From contig NZ_JAUSVA010000002.1 of the NCBI RefSeq assembly GCF_030813695.1, positions 5,704,001 through 5,768,000 of the forward strand: DNA of 64,000 nt, in the 5' to 3' direction. The translations under genes and the position numbers were made by a program. The notes below the pieces were generated by a model. The model was not told the DNA's origin and did no database searches. It saw nothing but the letters and a program-made list of their open reading frames with translations. Source of the DNA: Kitasatospora herbaricolor. Its GTDB lineage: Bacteria; Actinomycetota; Actinomycetes; Streptomycetales; Streptomycetaceae. Positions 31,894 through 40,178 of this stretch are shown piece by piece. Within the stretch, counting starts at the first letter, position 1. Every line of letters starts with the position of its first letter.

Positions 31894-32949
31894 TCAGTCG
31901 CCGTCCCGGGTGTCCTTGGCGGAGAGCAGCCGGCGCAGCGAGTACAGCCGGGCCTGGTCGGCGTGGCCGTCCGCGACCCAGGCGTCCAGCGCGCAGTCCT
32001 TCTCGTCGTGGCTGCAGGCCCGCGGGCAGTCCACGGTGCCCGGCTCCAGGTCGGGGAAGGCGAGGATCACCCGCGAGGGGTCGATGTGCGAGAGCCCGAA
32101 GGAGCGGAAGCCCGGCGTGTCGATCACCCAGCCCGGGTCCAGCGCCTTCTTCGAGCCCGGCTTCACACCGGGCGGCGGCGGCAGCCGCAGGGCCAGCGCG
32201 GAGACGGTGGTGTGCCGGCCGCGGCCGGTCACCGCGTTGACCACGCCGGTGCTCCGCTGGTGCAGCGGGACGAGGGCGTTGACCAGGGTGGTCTTGCCCA
32301 CCCCGGAGTGGCCGATGAAGACCGTCGACCGGCCGCGCAGGTGGGCGCGGACCGCCTCGGCGCCCTCGGTGGCCAGCTCGTCCCGCCGGGTCACCACGTA
32401 GGTGATGCCGAGCGGCGCGTACGACTCCAGCAGCGGTTCGGCCGGCGCCAGGTCGGACTTGGTGAGCACCAGGATCGGCTCCATGCCGGCGTCGTAGGCC
32501 GCCACCAGGCAGCGGTCGATCAGCCGGGGCCGGGGCTCCGGGTCGGCCAGCGCAGTGACGATGGCCAGCTGCTGGGCGTTGGCGACCACGATCCGCTCGT
32601 ACGGGTCGTCGTCGTCGGCGGTGCGCCGCAGCACCGAGGTGCGCTCCTCCACCCGGACGATCCGGGCCAGGGTGTCCGGCTCGCCGGAGAGGTCGCCGAC
32701 GATGTTGACGACGTCGCCGACCACCACGCCCTTGCGGCCCAGCTCGCGGGCCTTCATCGCGACGATCTCGCGCTCGTTCTTCGTCCCCGCGTCGACCAGG
32801 CAGGTCAGCCGGCCGCGGTCGACGGTGAGGATCATCCCTTCAGCGGCGTCGTCGTGCGTGGGGCGGATCCGGGTCCGTGGCCGGGAACCCTTGCGGCCCG
32901 GGCGGTTGCGGATGTCGTCCTCGTCGGCGTCCTTGCCGTAGCGGCGCAT
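31894..32949 (-). CDS. rsgA: Ribosome small-subunit-dependent GTPase RsgA
   Basis: This 351-residue circularly permuted GTPase acts in late 30S maturation. The G motifs occur in permuted order: LTKSDLAPAEPLL (G4), then GHSGVGKTTLVNAL (G1), then IDTPGFRSFGL (G3). A C-terminal zinc knuckle follows (DCPRACSHDEKDCAL). An OB-like N-terminal domain begins near residue 38 (MILTVDRGRLTCLVDAG). It is 16 bases downstream of aroA, so the two are probably one transcript. The ATG at 32949 is chosen over longer frames because the family begins with a basic RRYGK segment. Confidence 0.93.
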   Translation of the reverse strand: MRRYGKDADEDDIRNRPGRKGSRPRTRIRPTHDDAAEGMILTVDRGRLTCLVDAGTKNEREIVAMKARELGRKGVVVGDVVNIVGDLSGEPDTLARIVRVEERTSVLRRTADDDDPYERIVVANAQQLAIVTALADPEPRPRLIDRCLVAAYDAGMEPILVLTKSDLAPAEPLLESYAPLGITYVVTRRDELATEGAEAVRAHLRGRSTVFIGHSGVGKTTLVNALVPLHQRSTGVVNAVTGRGRHTTVSALALRLPPPPGVKPGSKKALDPGWVIDTPGFRSFGLSHIDPSRVILAFPDLEPGTVDCPRACSHDEKDCALDAWVADGHADQARLYSLRRLLSAKDTRDGD

Positions 32950-32965
32950 GTGCTCAAGTCTCCGC

Positions 32966-34297
32966 TCAGGCCCTCGCCGCCGCCCCCGCGAGGAGGTCCC
33001 GCCACATCTGCGGGAAGTCCGGCAGGGTCTTCGCCGTGGTGGCGATGTTCTCCACCTCCACCCCCTCGACGGCCAGGCCGACCACGGCGGCGGCGGTGGC
33101 CAGCCGGTGGTCCTCGTAGGTGTGGAAGACACCGCCGTGCAGGGGGCGCGGGCGGATCCGCAGGCCGTCCTCGGTCTCCGTGACGTCGCCGCCGAGGTCG
33201 TTCAGCTCCTTGACGAGCGCGGCCAGGCGGTCGGTCTCGTGCAGGCGCAGGTGGGCGATGCCGTACAGGTGGGACTCGGAGTCGGCCAGCGCCGCCACCG
33301 CCGCGATCACCGGGGTCAGCTCGCCGACGTCGTGCAGATCGGCCTCGATGCCGCGGATCCGGCCGGTGCCGGTGAACTCCAGGCCCTCCTCGGTGAACCG
33401 GTAGCTGCCGCCCATCTGCGTGTAGATCTCGCGCAGCTGGTCGCCCGGCTGGGTGGTGTGGGCCGGCCAGTCGCGGACGGTCACCCGGCCGCCGGTCACC
33501 AGCGCGGCGGCGAAGAACGGTGCGGCGTTGGAGAGGTCCGGCTCGACCACCATGTCGCGGCCGAGCAGCGCGCCGGGGGTGACCCGCCAGACGTCCTTCT
33601 CGCCGCCGTCCTCGGGGGCGTCGACCTGCACGCCGGCCAGCCGCAGCATCTCCACCGTCATCCGGATGTGCGGCAGCGAGGGCACCGGGCCGCCGACGTG
33701 CCGCACCTCCACGCCCTGGTTGTAGCGGGCGCCGGAGAGCAGCAGCGCGGACACGAACTGGGAGGAGGACGAGGCGTCCAGCTCGACCGGCCCGCCGTCC
33801 AGCGCGCCCGAGCCGTGCACGGTCAGCGGGAACGACCCGCGGCCGCCGTCGTCGATCCGGGCTCCCAGGGCGCGCAGCGCGTTGATCACGCCGTGCTGGG
33901 GGCGCTCGTAGGAGCGCGGGTCGCCGTCGAAGTGCACCGGGCCGTCGGCCAGTACCGCGAGCGGCGGCAGGAAGCGCATCACGGTACCGGCGTTGCCCAC
34001 GTCGATCCGGGCCGGGCCGCGCAGCACGGGTGCCGGGATGACCCGCCAGGCCTCCCCGCCGCCGCTGCCGCCGGTCGCGTTGTTGACCGTCTCCTCGATG
34101 CCGACGCCGAGCGCCCGCAGGCCGTCGGCCATCAGCTGGGAGTCGCGACTGCGCAGCGGGCGGCGCACCCAGCCGGGCTCGCCGGCCAGCGCGGCCAGCA
34201 GCAGCGCTCGGTTGGTGACCGACTTGGAGCCGGGGATGGTCACGGTCGCGTCAACGGCGGTGGTCGCGACGGGGGCGGGCCACAGGGTGTCGGTCAT
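32966..34297 (-). CDS. aroA: 3-phosphoshikimate 1-carboxyvinyltransferase (EPSP synthase)
   Basis: This enzyme of the shikimate pathway joins PEP to shikimate-3-phosphate on the way to aromatic amino acids and chorismate. It has 443 residues with the two-domain repeat. Signature segments are TIPGSKSVTNRALLLAALA at the N-terminus, VGNAGTVMRFLPPLAVLADG, and DRLAALVKELNDLGGDV near the end. The gene precedes rsgA and follows the M50 peptidase gene by about 40 bases, on the same strand. Confidence 0.96.
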   Translation of the reverse strand: MTDTLWPAPVATTAVDATVTIPGSKSVTNRALLLAALAGEPGWVRRPLRSRDSQLMADGLRALGVGIEETVNNATGGSGGGEAWRVIPAPVLRGPARIDVGNAGTVMRFLPPLAVLADGPVHFDGDPRSYERPQHGVINALRALGARIDDGGRGSFPLTVHGSGALDGGPVELDASSSSQFVSALLLSGARYNQGVEVRHVGGPVPSLPHIRMTVEMLRLAGVQVDAPEDGGEKDVWRVTPGALLGRDMVVEPDLSNAAPFFAAALVTGGRVTVRDWPAHTTQPGDQLREIYTQMGGSYRFTEEGLEFTGTGRIRGIEADLHDVGELTPVIAAVAALADSESHLYGIAHLRLHETDRLAALVKELNDLGGDVTETEDGLRIRPRPLHGGVFHTYEDHRLATAAAVVGLAVEGVEVENIATTAKTLPDFPQMWRDLLAGAAARA

Positions 34298-34337
34298 AGG
34301 GGCCAGTTTAGGGGCCGTACGGGGAGGGCCCTCGCGC

Positions 34338-35066
34338 CTACCCGAATGGCGGGACGGGCCCGACCAGCCAGCTGCCGCCCAGGCCCAGGCAGGCGAGGGC
34401 CACCACCAGGAAGACGGTCACCCAGACGAGCGCGGCGACGCCGGTCAGCCGGGCCAGTTGGTCCGCGTCCGAGTCGCGCGCGCCGCCGTGCCGGCGCTTG
34501 CGCTGCAGCTCGGCGACCGGCCGGACCCCGCCGAGCAGCAGGAACCAGACGCCCAGGTAGGCGAAGGCGCCCTGCAACTCGCTGCTGCCGTACCAGGAGA
34601 CCAGGAAGAAGGCGGCGCCGGTGACGATCACCGAGAGCAGCCCGAAGGCGTTCCTGATCATGATCAGCAGGCCGGCCAGCAGGGCGATCGAGATCCACAG
34701 CAGCGCGGTGGTGTGGCCGGCCGCCAGCAGCGCGGCGCCGCCGAGGCCCAGCAGCGAGGGCGCGGTGTAGCCGGCCGCGGCGGTGAGGATCATGCCGGGA
34801 CCGGTGGGCTTCCCGGAGGACACGGTGAGGCCCGAGGTGTCCGAGTGCAGCCGGATGCCGGAGAGCCGGCGGCCGGTGAGCAGCGCGGTCAGGCCGTGGC
34901 CGCCCTCGTGCGCGATGGTCACCACGTTGCGGGTGATCCGCCAGAGCGGCTGCGGGAGCACCGCGAGCAGGGCCAGGCCGGCGCTGCCGAGCGCGATCCA
35001 CTGCGGCGGGGCGGGCTGGGTGCCGAGGACGCGGTCCCACACCTCGGCGATGCTGTGTCCGTCCAT
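34338..35066 (-). CDS. M50-family-like integral membrane metalloprotease
   Basis: This 242-residue membrane protein has about six hydrophobic segments. The zinc motif HExxH occurs as VVTIAHEGGHGLTALLTG near residue 53, next to membrane helix 2, with an NAF-containing segment later (MIRNAFGLLSVIVTG). This resembles the M50B group of site-2-type intramembrane proteases. Substrates are unknown. The ATG at 35066 begins a conventional length. It may be transcribed with aroA and rsgA. Confidence 0.8.
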   Translation of the reverse strand: MDGHSIAEVWDRVLGTQPAPPQWIALGSAGLALLAVLPQPLWRITRNVVTIAHEGGHGLTALLTGRRLSGIRLHSDTSGLTVSSGKPTGPGMILTAAAGYTAPSLLGLGGAALLAAGHTTALLWISIALLAGLLIMIRNAFGLLSVIVTGAAFFLVSWYGSSELQGAFAYLGVWFLLLGGVRPVAELQRKRRHGGARDSDADQLARLTGVAALVWVTVFLVVALACLGLGGSWLVGPVPPFG

Positions 35067-35250
35067 GCCTGCGGGTCTCGCCTCCGGTCGTGCTCGTCGC
35101 GGTGCCGTCCGGCTCGGTGCCGGGGCCGGGGCCGGTCCGGCGCCCCGTCGAGGTGGCAGCCTCCCATGCCAGGACGGTGCCCGGGTAGCCGTCGGTTCTG
35201 ATCCGTGGATGAGGAAGTGGTGAAGGGGGCCCGCGTGGCAAGCTGACGGC

Positions 35251-36003
35251 ATGTGCGGTCGCTTCGCCTCCACCAACAAGCCCGAGGACCTGGTCGAGAT
35301 CTTCGGCGTCGAGCAGTGGGATCCCGCCGAGACGCTGGCGCCCAGTTGGAACGTCCCGCCGACCCGGCCCGCCTTCGCGGTGCTGGAGCGCCTGCCCAAG
35401 GGCGGGACGCGGCCGGTGCGCCAGCTGCGGGTGCTGCGCTGGGGGCTGGTGCCGGCCTGGGCGAAGTCCCCGGAGTCGGCGGTCAAGATGATCAACGCCC
35501 GGGCCGAGACGATCCACGAGAAGCCCTCCTACCGGCAGGCCTTCGCCGCCCGGCGCTGCATCATCCCGGTCGACGGCTACTTCGAGTGGCAGACCCTGCC
35601 CGGCGGCGGAAGCCGGCCGCCCAAGCAGCCGTACTTCGTCAGCCGCGCGGACGGCGGGGTGCTGGCGCTGGCCGGGGTCTACGAGTTCTGGCGCGACCGC
35701 GCGCACCCCGCCGACCACCCCGAGGCCTGGCTGGTGACCTGCAGCATCGTCACCACCGCCGCCGAGGAGACGCTGGCCCCGATCCACGAGCGGATGCCGC
35801 TCTTCCTCGACCCGGCCACCTTCGACGACTGGCTGGACCCCCGCCTGAGCGACCCGGACGAGCTGCTTCCCCTGCTCGTCCCGCCGGCCCCGGGCGCGCT
35901 GCTGGCGGCGCCGGTGGCGGCCGCCGTCGGCAGCATCCGCAACGACGGGCCCGGGCTGGTCCGGCCGCTGGACGCCGAGGAACTGGTCACCACCCTGTTC
36001 TGA
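35251..36003 (+). CDS. SRAP-domain protein (HMCES/YedK type)
   Basis: This 250-residue SOS-response-associated-peptidase-family protein matches the group that crosslinks to abasic sites in single-stranded DNA through its N-terminal cysteine. The invariant MCGRFAS start is present (Cys2). LAPSWNVPPTRPAFAVL, MINARAETIHEKPSYRQAF and the active-site Glu in IIPVDGYFEWQ follow, then the histidine in APIHERMPLFL. I did not find an obvious LexA box in the 184 bases upstream. It is divergent from the M50 gene. Confidence 0.93.
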   Translation: MCGRFASTNKPEDLVEIFGVEQWDPAETLAPSWNVPPTRPAFAVLERLPKGGTRPVRQLRVLRWGLVPAWAKSPESAVKMINARAETIHEKPSYRQAFAARRCIIPVDGYFEWQTLPGGGSRPPKQPYFVSRADGGVLALAGVYEFWRDRAHPADHPEAWLVTCSIVTTAAEETLAPIHERMPLFLDPATFDDWLDPRLSDPDELLPLLVPPAPGALLAAPVAAAVGSIRNDGPGLVRPLDAEELVTTLF

Positions 36004-36119
36004 GGCCTCCCCTCGCCCTTCCCTCCACCCTCCCCTCTTCTCCCGTCCCCTCCTGCCTTCCCCGCCTGTTCCCGCCCGCCCGGTCCGGTCGGGCCGACCC
36101 CGGTACGGAGCCCCGCACC

Positions 36120-36779
36120 ATGCAGACCACCGACCCCGTCCTCGTCCCCACCCCCGCCGGCGACGCCCGGATCACCTACGCCCGGGCCGGCGGCGCCGCC
36201 AAGGCGCTGCTCGCCCTCGGCCACGGCGCCGGCGGCGGGATCGAGGCCCGTGACCTGCAGGCGCTGGCCGTCGCGCTGCCGGCGCTGGGGATCACCGTCG
36301 CGCTCGTCGAGCAGCCCTGGAGGGTGGCCGGCAAGCGGCTCGCCCCGGCGCCGAGGACGCTGGACGCGGGCTGGCTCCCGGTCACGGAGGTGCTGGCGGA
36401 GCACGGCCTGCCGGTGGTGGCCGGCGGCCGCAGTGCCGGGGCCCGGGTCGCCTGCCGGACGGGAGCGGCGACCGGGGCCGTCGGCGTCCTGGCGCTGGCC
36501 TTCCCGCTGCACCCGCCGGGCAAGCCGGAGAAGAGCCGGGCCGGGGAGCTGCTGGAGTGCGGGTTGCCGGCCCTGGTGGTGCAGAGCGTGGCGGACCCCT
36601 TCGGCGGGCCGGCCGAGTTCCCCGAGCTGCCGGCCGGGCAGCGGCTGGTGGCCGTGCCGTACGGCAGCCACGGCTTCGAGGTGCCCAAGCGGGCGCCGGT
36701 CGGGCAGGCCGAGGTGCTGGAGACGATCACCGACGCGGTGGGCGAGTGGGTCCTCGGACTGGTCGGGAAGCCGGCCTGA
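36120..36779 (+). CDS. Alpha/beta hydrolase (KANL3/Tex30-like)
   Basis: This 219-residue alpha/beta-hydrolase-fold protein has the nucleophile elbow as AGGRSAGARVACR (GxSxG). An oxyanion segment, LALGHGAGGGIEARD, lies near residue 32. A C-terminal histidine is in PYGSHGFEVPK. It resembles the KANL3/Tex30 group. The substrate is unknown. The preceding 80 bases (from 36005) are almost pure pyrimidine on this strand. The gene ends about 65 bases before the sigma-R promoter. Confidence 0.78.
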   Translation: MQTTDPVLVPTPAGDARITYARAGGAAKALLALGHGAGGGIEARDLQALAVALPALGITVALVEQPWRVAGKRLAPAPRTLDAGWLPVTEVLAEHGLPVVAGGRSAGARVACRTGAATGAVGVLALAFPLHPPGKPEKSRAGELLECGLPALVVQSVADPFGGPAEFPELPAGQRLVAVPYGSHGFEVPKRAPVGQAEVLETITDAVGEWVLGLVGKPA

Positions 36780-36842
36780 ACCGGGCCCTGACCGGGCCCG
36801 GGCTGGGCCCCGGCCCGACCGGTCGGGCGGTCGGAGCCCCCG

Positions 36843-36868
36843 GGAATGCGGGCGGGAGCGGCATGGTT
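36843..36868 (+). promoter_or_regulatory. Sigma-R autoregulatory promoter of sigR-rsrA
   Basis: GGAAT (36843-36847), exactly 18 bases, then GTT (36866-36868), a perfect match to the sigma-R consensus. Transcription from here would include the ATG at 36912 and so produce the extended form of the sigma factor, matching the known positive feedback of sigR. Confidence 0.85.
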
Positions 36869-36911
36869 GTCACCCTCGTCAGCTTCAGTCCCGGTGGAAA
36901 GGCAAGTGCAG

Positions 36912-37817
36912 ATGGGTTCGATCGTGTGCCCCGAGCGGCCTGACGAGCGCGCGGTCGAGAACGGCTTCGTCCCGTCCTGGTCCGAGTGGCTTGTCGCGGG
37001 CGAGAAGCCCGTCAGCCCGATATCCTCCATTTCGGGACGGCCCACCGTGGGCCATGCCCGTTATGCCGAGGAGGTGGGTCCGGTCGTCGGGACCGAGCAC
37101 GAGGCCGATCCGGGTACGGACCCGCGCGAGGGCGTGCCCACAGGTGAGGCGCTCACCGGCGAGGAGCTGGCCGAGGCGATCGGTGAGGACACCTTCCGGG
37201 TGTCCGCGGAGGAGAGCGAGGAGGCCCGGCGGGAGCGCTTCGAGCGCGACGCCCTGGGCTACCTGGATCCCATGTACTCGGCGGCGCTGCGGATGACCCG
37301 CAACCCCGCCGACGCGGAGGACCTGCTCCAGGAGGCGTTCGCCAAGGCGTACGCGTCCTTCCACCAGTTCCGTGAGGGCACCAACCTCAAGGCCTGGCTG
37401 TACCGCATCCTCACCAACACGTTCATCAACTCGTACCGCAAGAAGCAGCGGGAGCCCCAGCGCACGGCGGCCGAGGAGATCGAGGACTGGCAGCTCGCCC
37501 GGGCCGAGTCGCACATGTCGACCGGCCTGCGTTCGGCGGAGACCCAGGCGCTCGACCACCTCCCCGACAGCGACGTGAAGGACGCCCTCCAGGCCATCCC
37601 GGAGGAGTTCCGCATCGCCGTCTATCTCGCCGATGTCGAGGGGTTTGCGTACAAGGAGATCGCGGACATCATGGGTACACCCATCGGTACGGTGATGTCC
37701 CGGCTGCACCGTGGCCGCCGTCAGCTGCGCGGCATGCTGGAGGACTACGCCCGTGAGCGCGGGCTCGTCCCCGCCGGCACCGGGGCAGGGCAGGAAGCGA
37801 AGGGCTCGGGCTCATGA
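36912..37817 (+). CDS. sigR: RNA polymerase ECF sigma factor SigR (extended form)
   Basis: Sigma-R directs the thiol-oxidative-stress regulon. Region 2 spans LYSAALRMTRNPADAEDLLQ-like sequence (as MYSAALRMTRNPADAEDLL), then FREGTNLKAWLYRILTNTFI. Region 4 is IPEEFRIAVYLADVEGFAYK then PIGTVMSRLHRGRRQL. The ATG at 36912 gives 301 residues. A GTG at 37074, preceded by GAGGAG, would give the short form beginning VGPVVGTEH. Two forms, with the long one induced from the sigma-R promoter and unstable, are established in S. coelicolor. The stop overlaps rsrA (ATGA). Confidence 0.94.
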   Translation: MGSIVCPERPDERAVENGFVPSWSEWLVAGEKPVSPISSISGRPTVGHARYAEEVGPVVGTEHEADPGTDPREGVPTGEALTGEELAEAIGEDTFRVSAEESEEARRERFERDALGYLDPMYSAALRMTRNPADAEDLLQEAFAKAYASFHQFREGTNLKAWLYRILTNTFINSYRKKQREPQRTAAEEIEDWQLARAESHMSTGLRSAETQALDHLPDSDVKDALQAIPEEFRIAVYLADVEGFAYKEIADIMGTPIGTVMSRLHRGRRQLRGMLEDYARERGLVPAGTGAGQEAKGSGS

Positions 37818-38203
37818 GCTGCGGCGATCCGCACGACACCGAGTGTGGCGAGGTCCTCGACCACCTCTACGAATTCCTCGACAACGAGATGGCCGAGGGC
37901 GACTGCGCCAAGCTGCGCGTGCACTTCGACGAGTGCTCGCCGTGCCTGGAGAAGTACGGCCTCGAACAGGCCATCAAGGCACTGATCAAGCGCTCCTGCG
38001 GCTGTGACGACACCCCCGCGGACCTCCGCGGCAAGGTGCTGGCCAGGATCGACTCGATCCGCGCCGGTCAGCGTCCGGGCGAGGCCCTCGTGGTGACGGT
38101 CGAGACGACCGTCGAGATGACGGCCGAGCCCGCCCCCGCACCCACCCGCGACACCCGCTCGGCGCCGTACGCGGCCGCTGAGGCGAGCGGCGCGTCGGAG
38201 TGA
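37814..38203 (+). CDS. rsrA: Zinc anti-sigma factor RsrA
   Basis: This redox switch binds sigma-R when reduced and releases it on disulfide formation. In this 129-residue protein Cys3, Cys11, Cys31, His37, Cys41 and Cys44 fall at the same positions as in the S. coelicolor protein. HFDECSPC is the ZAS motif. Two further cysteines lie in RSCGCDD (62 and 64). The C-terminal 45 residues are a low-complexity Ala/Pro/Thr tail. The ATG overlaps the sigR stop, giving coupled synthesis. Confidence 0.95.
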   Translation: MSCGDPHDTECGEVLDHLYEFLDNEMAEGDCAKLRVHFDECSPCLEKYGLEQAIKALIKRSCGCDDTPADLRGKVLARIDSIRAGQRPGEALVVTVETTVEMTAEPAPAPTRDTRSAPYAAAEASGASE

Positions 38204-38392
38204 CCCACCGCCGGACGAGCCGACGCCCCGCGCGTCGGCCGACCGGCCCGGGGCGCCCGAACCGTCGGAGCGGCGACGTGCACGCCCGCGGGGATGCCGT
38301 GCCCGTCCGCCGGCCTGCCGTTCCGTGACGTGCCCTTCCGTGGTGCGGCCGGGCGCGCCGCGGCCCTGCACTGCGCAGCACGGCCCGCGACG

Positions 38393-38450
38393 GGCCGGGC
38401 AGACCGAAGGCCCCGGGAGCACGCTCCCGGGGCCTTCGGTCTGCCCGGCC
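38393..38450. terminator. Terminator after sigR-rsrA
   Basis: A perfect 28-bp inverted repeat (38393-38420 against 38423-38450), the longest hairpin in the window, includes GACCGAAGGCCCCGGGAGC on the left arm. It separates sigR-rsrA from the HD-domain genes. Confidence 0.9.
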
Positions 38451-38483
38451 GCGAACCCCTGACCACCTGTTTCACTCGTTCGG

Positions 38484-40178
38484 GTGAGTTGGGGCTGCGC
38501 CAGCAGGGCCATTCCGCGATCATGCGTCCCCACGCCGGGGCGGAGGCCTATCCTCCTGACGACACCCGCCGCCGCGCCACCCGACGCGTCGAGGGCGGCG
38601 TGGACCAGGACGGCGGGGGAGGCCGGGATCGCTACCGACACTGTTGGCCCGGCCCTGCCGGCCGGAGCCGTCCGCTACCTCGTCGCCCTGCCCGCCCTCG
38701 TCCTGCCGCTGGTCGCGTACTGCTGCGCCCTGCCGTTGCTGCCCGCCGCCGCGGCCGTGCCGCCCCACTGGCTCGGCGCCCCCGTCGACTGGCCCAAGGT
38801 CGGCCTGCTCGCCTTCCTGCACGCCTGCTGGGAGTCGGTCGCCCAGGGCCTGCCCACCCCCTGCCTGCAGATGCTCCTGCGCACCCGGGCCCGGCTGCTC
38901 GGCCGCCGGCCCCCGCCCCGGCGCGCCCCGGCCCGGCCCGGCGCCTACACCTTCTTCCCGGTGCTCTTCGCCGGGCTGCTGATGCTCCCGCCCGCGGCCG
39001 CCGCCCTGGTCGCCGTACCGGGCGCGCTCGCCGCCGGCGCAGCCCCGCCCAGCGCCGCGCGCCGCTGCTGGAACGCCGCCCAGCTGGCGCTCTCCGCCTT
39101 CGCCGCAGCCGGGGCCTTCCACCTGCTGGCGGGGCCCCGGTTGCTGCTGGGCTCGCGCTTCCCCGGGGCGCTGCTGCCCGCCTTCGCCGCCGTCGCGGTG
39201 TTCTGCCTGGTCAACAGCGCGCTGGTGGGCGCCATGCTGGCGCTGGCCGAACGCCGGCCGCCGGCCGTCCTGCTCCGCGGCGCCACCGCCGCGATCGGCC
39301 TGCCCGTCCTGGTGCACGCGGCCGGCGCCCTGATGGTCGCCGTGCTCTGGCAGGGACCGTACGGCGCCTTCGCGGCGCTGCTGGCCCTCCTGCCGCTCAC
39401 CATCTCGGCCTGGGTGCTGGCCCAGGGCCACCGCGAGCGCGACACCCACCAGGCGACCGTCCAGGCCCTGGTGCAGGCCGTCGAGATCAAGGACGCCTAC
39501 ACCCGCGGGCACAGCGAACGGGTCGGCCGGGCCGCCGTGCTGATCGCCCGCCAGCTGGGGATGGAGCCCGAGCGGCTGCGCACCCTGCGCTTCGCCGGCA
39601 TCCTGCACGACGTCGGCAAGCTGGGGGTCGCCACCGAGCTGCTGCGCCGCAACGGCCCGCTGACCGAGGAGGAGCGCCGGGCGGTCGAGGTGCACCCGGT
39701 GTACGGGTACGAGCTGGTCCGGGGGATCTCCTTCCTCGGCGAGGCGCACGCCGGCATCCTGCACCACCACGAGCGGATGGACGGCCGGGGCTACCCGAGC
39801 GGTCTGGCGGGGGACGGGATCCCCGAGTTCGCCCGGATCATCTCGGTCGCGGACGCCTTCGACTCGATGACCTCCACCCGCTCGTACCGGCGCGGGCGCC
39901 CGGTGGCCGAGGCGGTCACCGAGCTGGAGCGCTGCGCGGGCAGCCAGTTCGACCCGGTGATGGTGCGGGCCCTGGTCGTCGCGGTCGGCGAGCACGGCTG
40001 GCAGCCCGCGCTGCCGCCGCCCGGCGGCTGCACCGGCGAGGTCCCGGACATCCCGCTGGGCGTGCCCGAACCGGCCCGCGGCGCGCCGCCCCGCCTCCCG
40101 GCCCAGGCCGACGGCCCGGCGCCGGCCGACGAGCCGGCCCAGGGCGGGAAGAACGCACCGCAGGCCGGTCCGGCATGA
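38484..40178 (+). CDS. Membrane HD-GYP domain protein (cyclic-di-GMP phosphodiesterase type)
   Basis: About seven to eight membrane helices fill residues 60-320 (for example VRYLVALPALVLPLVAYCCA). A complete HD-GYP domain follows from about 330. It has RGHSERVGRAAVLIARQLG, the FAGILHDVGKLGV metal site, HHHERMDGRGYPSGLAG (the GYP signature) and ISVADAFDSMTSTRSYR. HD-GYP proteins hydrolyse cyclic di-GMP. The start is uncertain: GTG 38484 opens the frame, but the first 50 residues look non-domain and no good ribosome binding site is seen. Its stop overlaps the next gene. Confidence 0.87.
   Translation: MSWGCASRAIPRSCVPTPGRRPILLTTPAAAPPDASRAAWTRTAGEAGIATDTVGPALPAGAVRYLVALPALVLPLVAYCCALPLLPAAAAVPPHWLGAPVDWPKVGLLAFLHACWESVAQGLPTPCLQMLLRTRARLLGRRPPPRRAPARPGAYTFFPVLFAGLLMLPPAAAALVAVPGALAAGAAPPSAARRCWNAAQLALSAFAAAGAFHLLAGPRLLLGSRFPGALLPAFAAVAVFCLVNSALVGAMLALAERRPPAVLLRGATAAIGLPVLVHAAGALMVAVLWQGPYGAFAALLALLPLTISAWVLAQGHRERDTHQATVQALVQAVEIKDAYTRGHSERVGRAAVLIARQLGMEPERLRTLRFAGILHDVGKLGVATELLRRNGPLTEEERRAVEVHPVYGYELVRGISFLGEAHAGILHHHERMDGRGYPSGLAGDGIPEFARIISVADAFDSMTSTRSYRRGRPVAEAVTELERCAGSQFDPVMVRALVVAVGEHGWQPALPPPGGCTGEVPDIPLGVPEPARGAPPRLPAQADGPAPADEPAQGGKNAPQAGPA

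Noticed and set aside
36846..36911. Upstream in-frame ATG of sigR at 36846
   Set aside because: It overlaps the GGAAT element of the sigma-R promoter and would not be present in that transcript.
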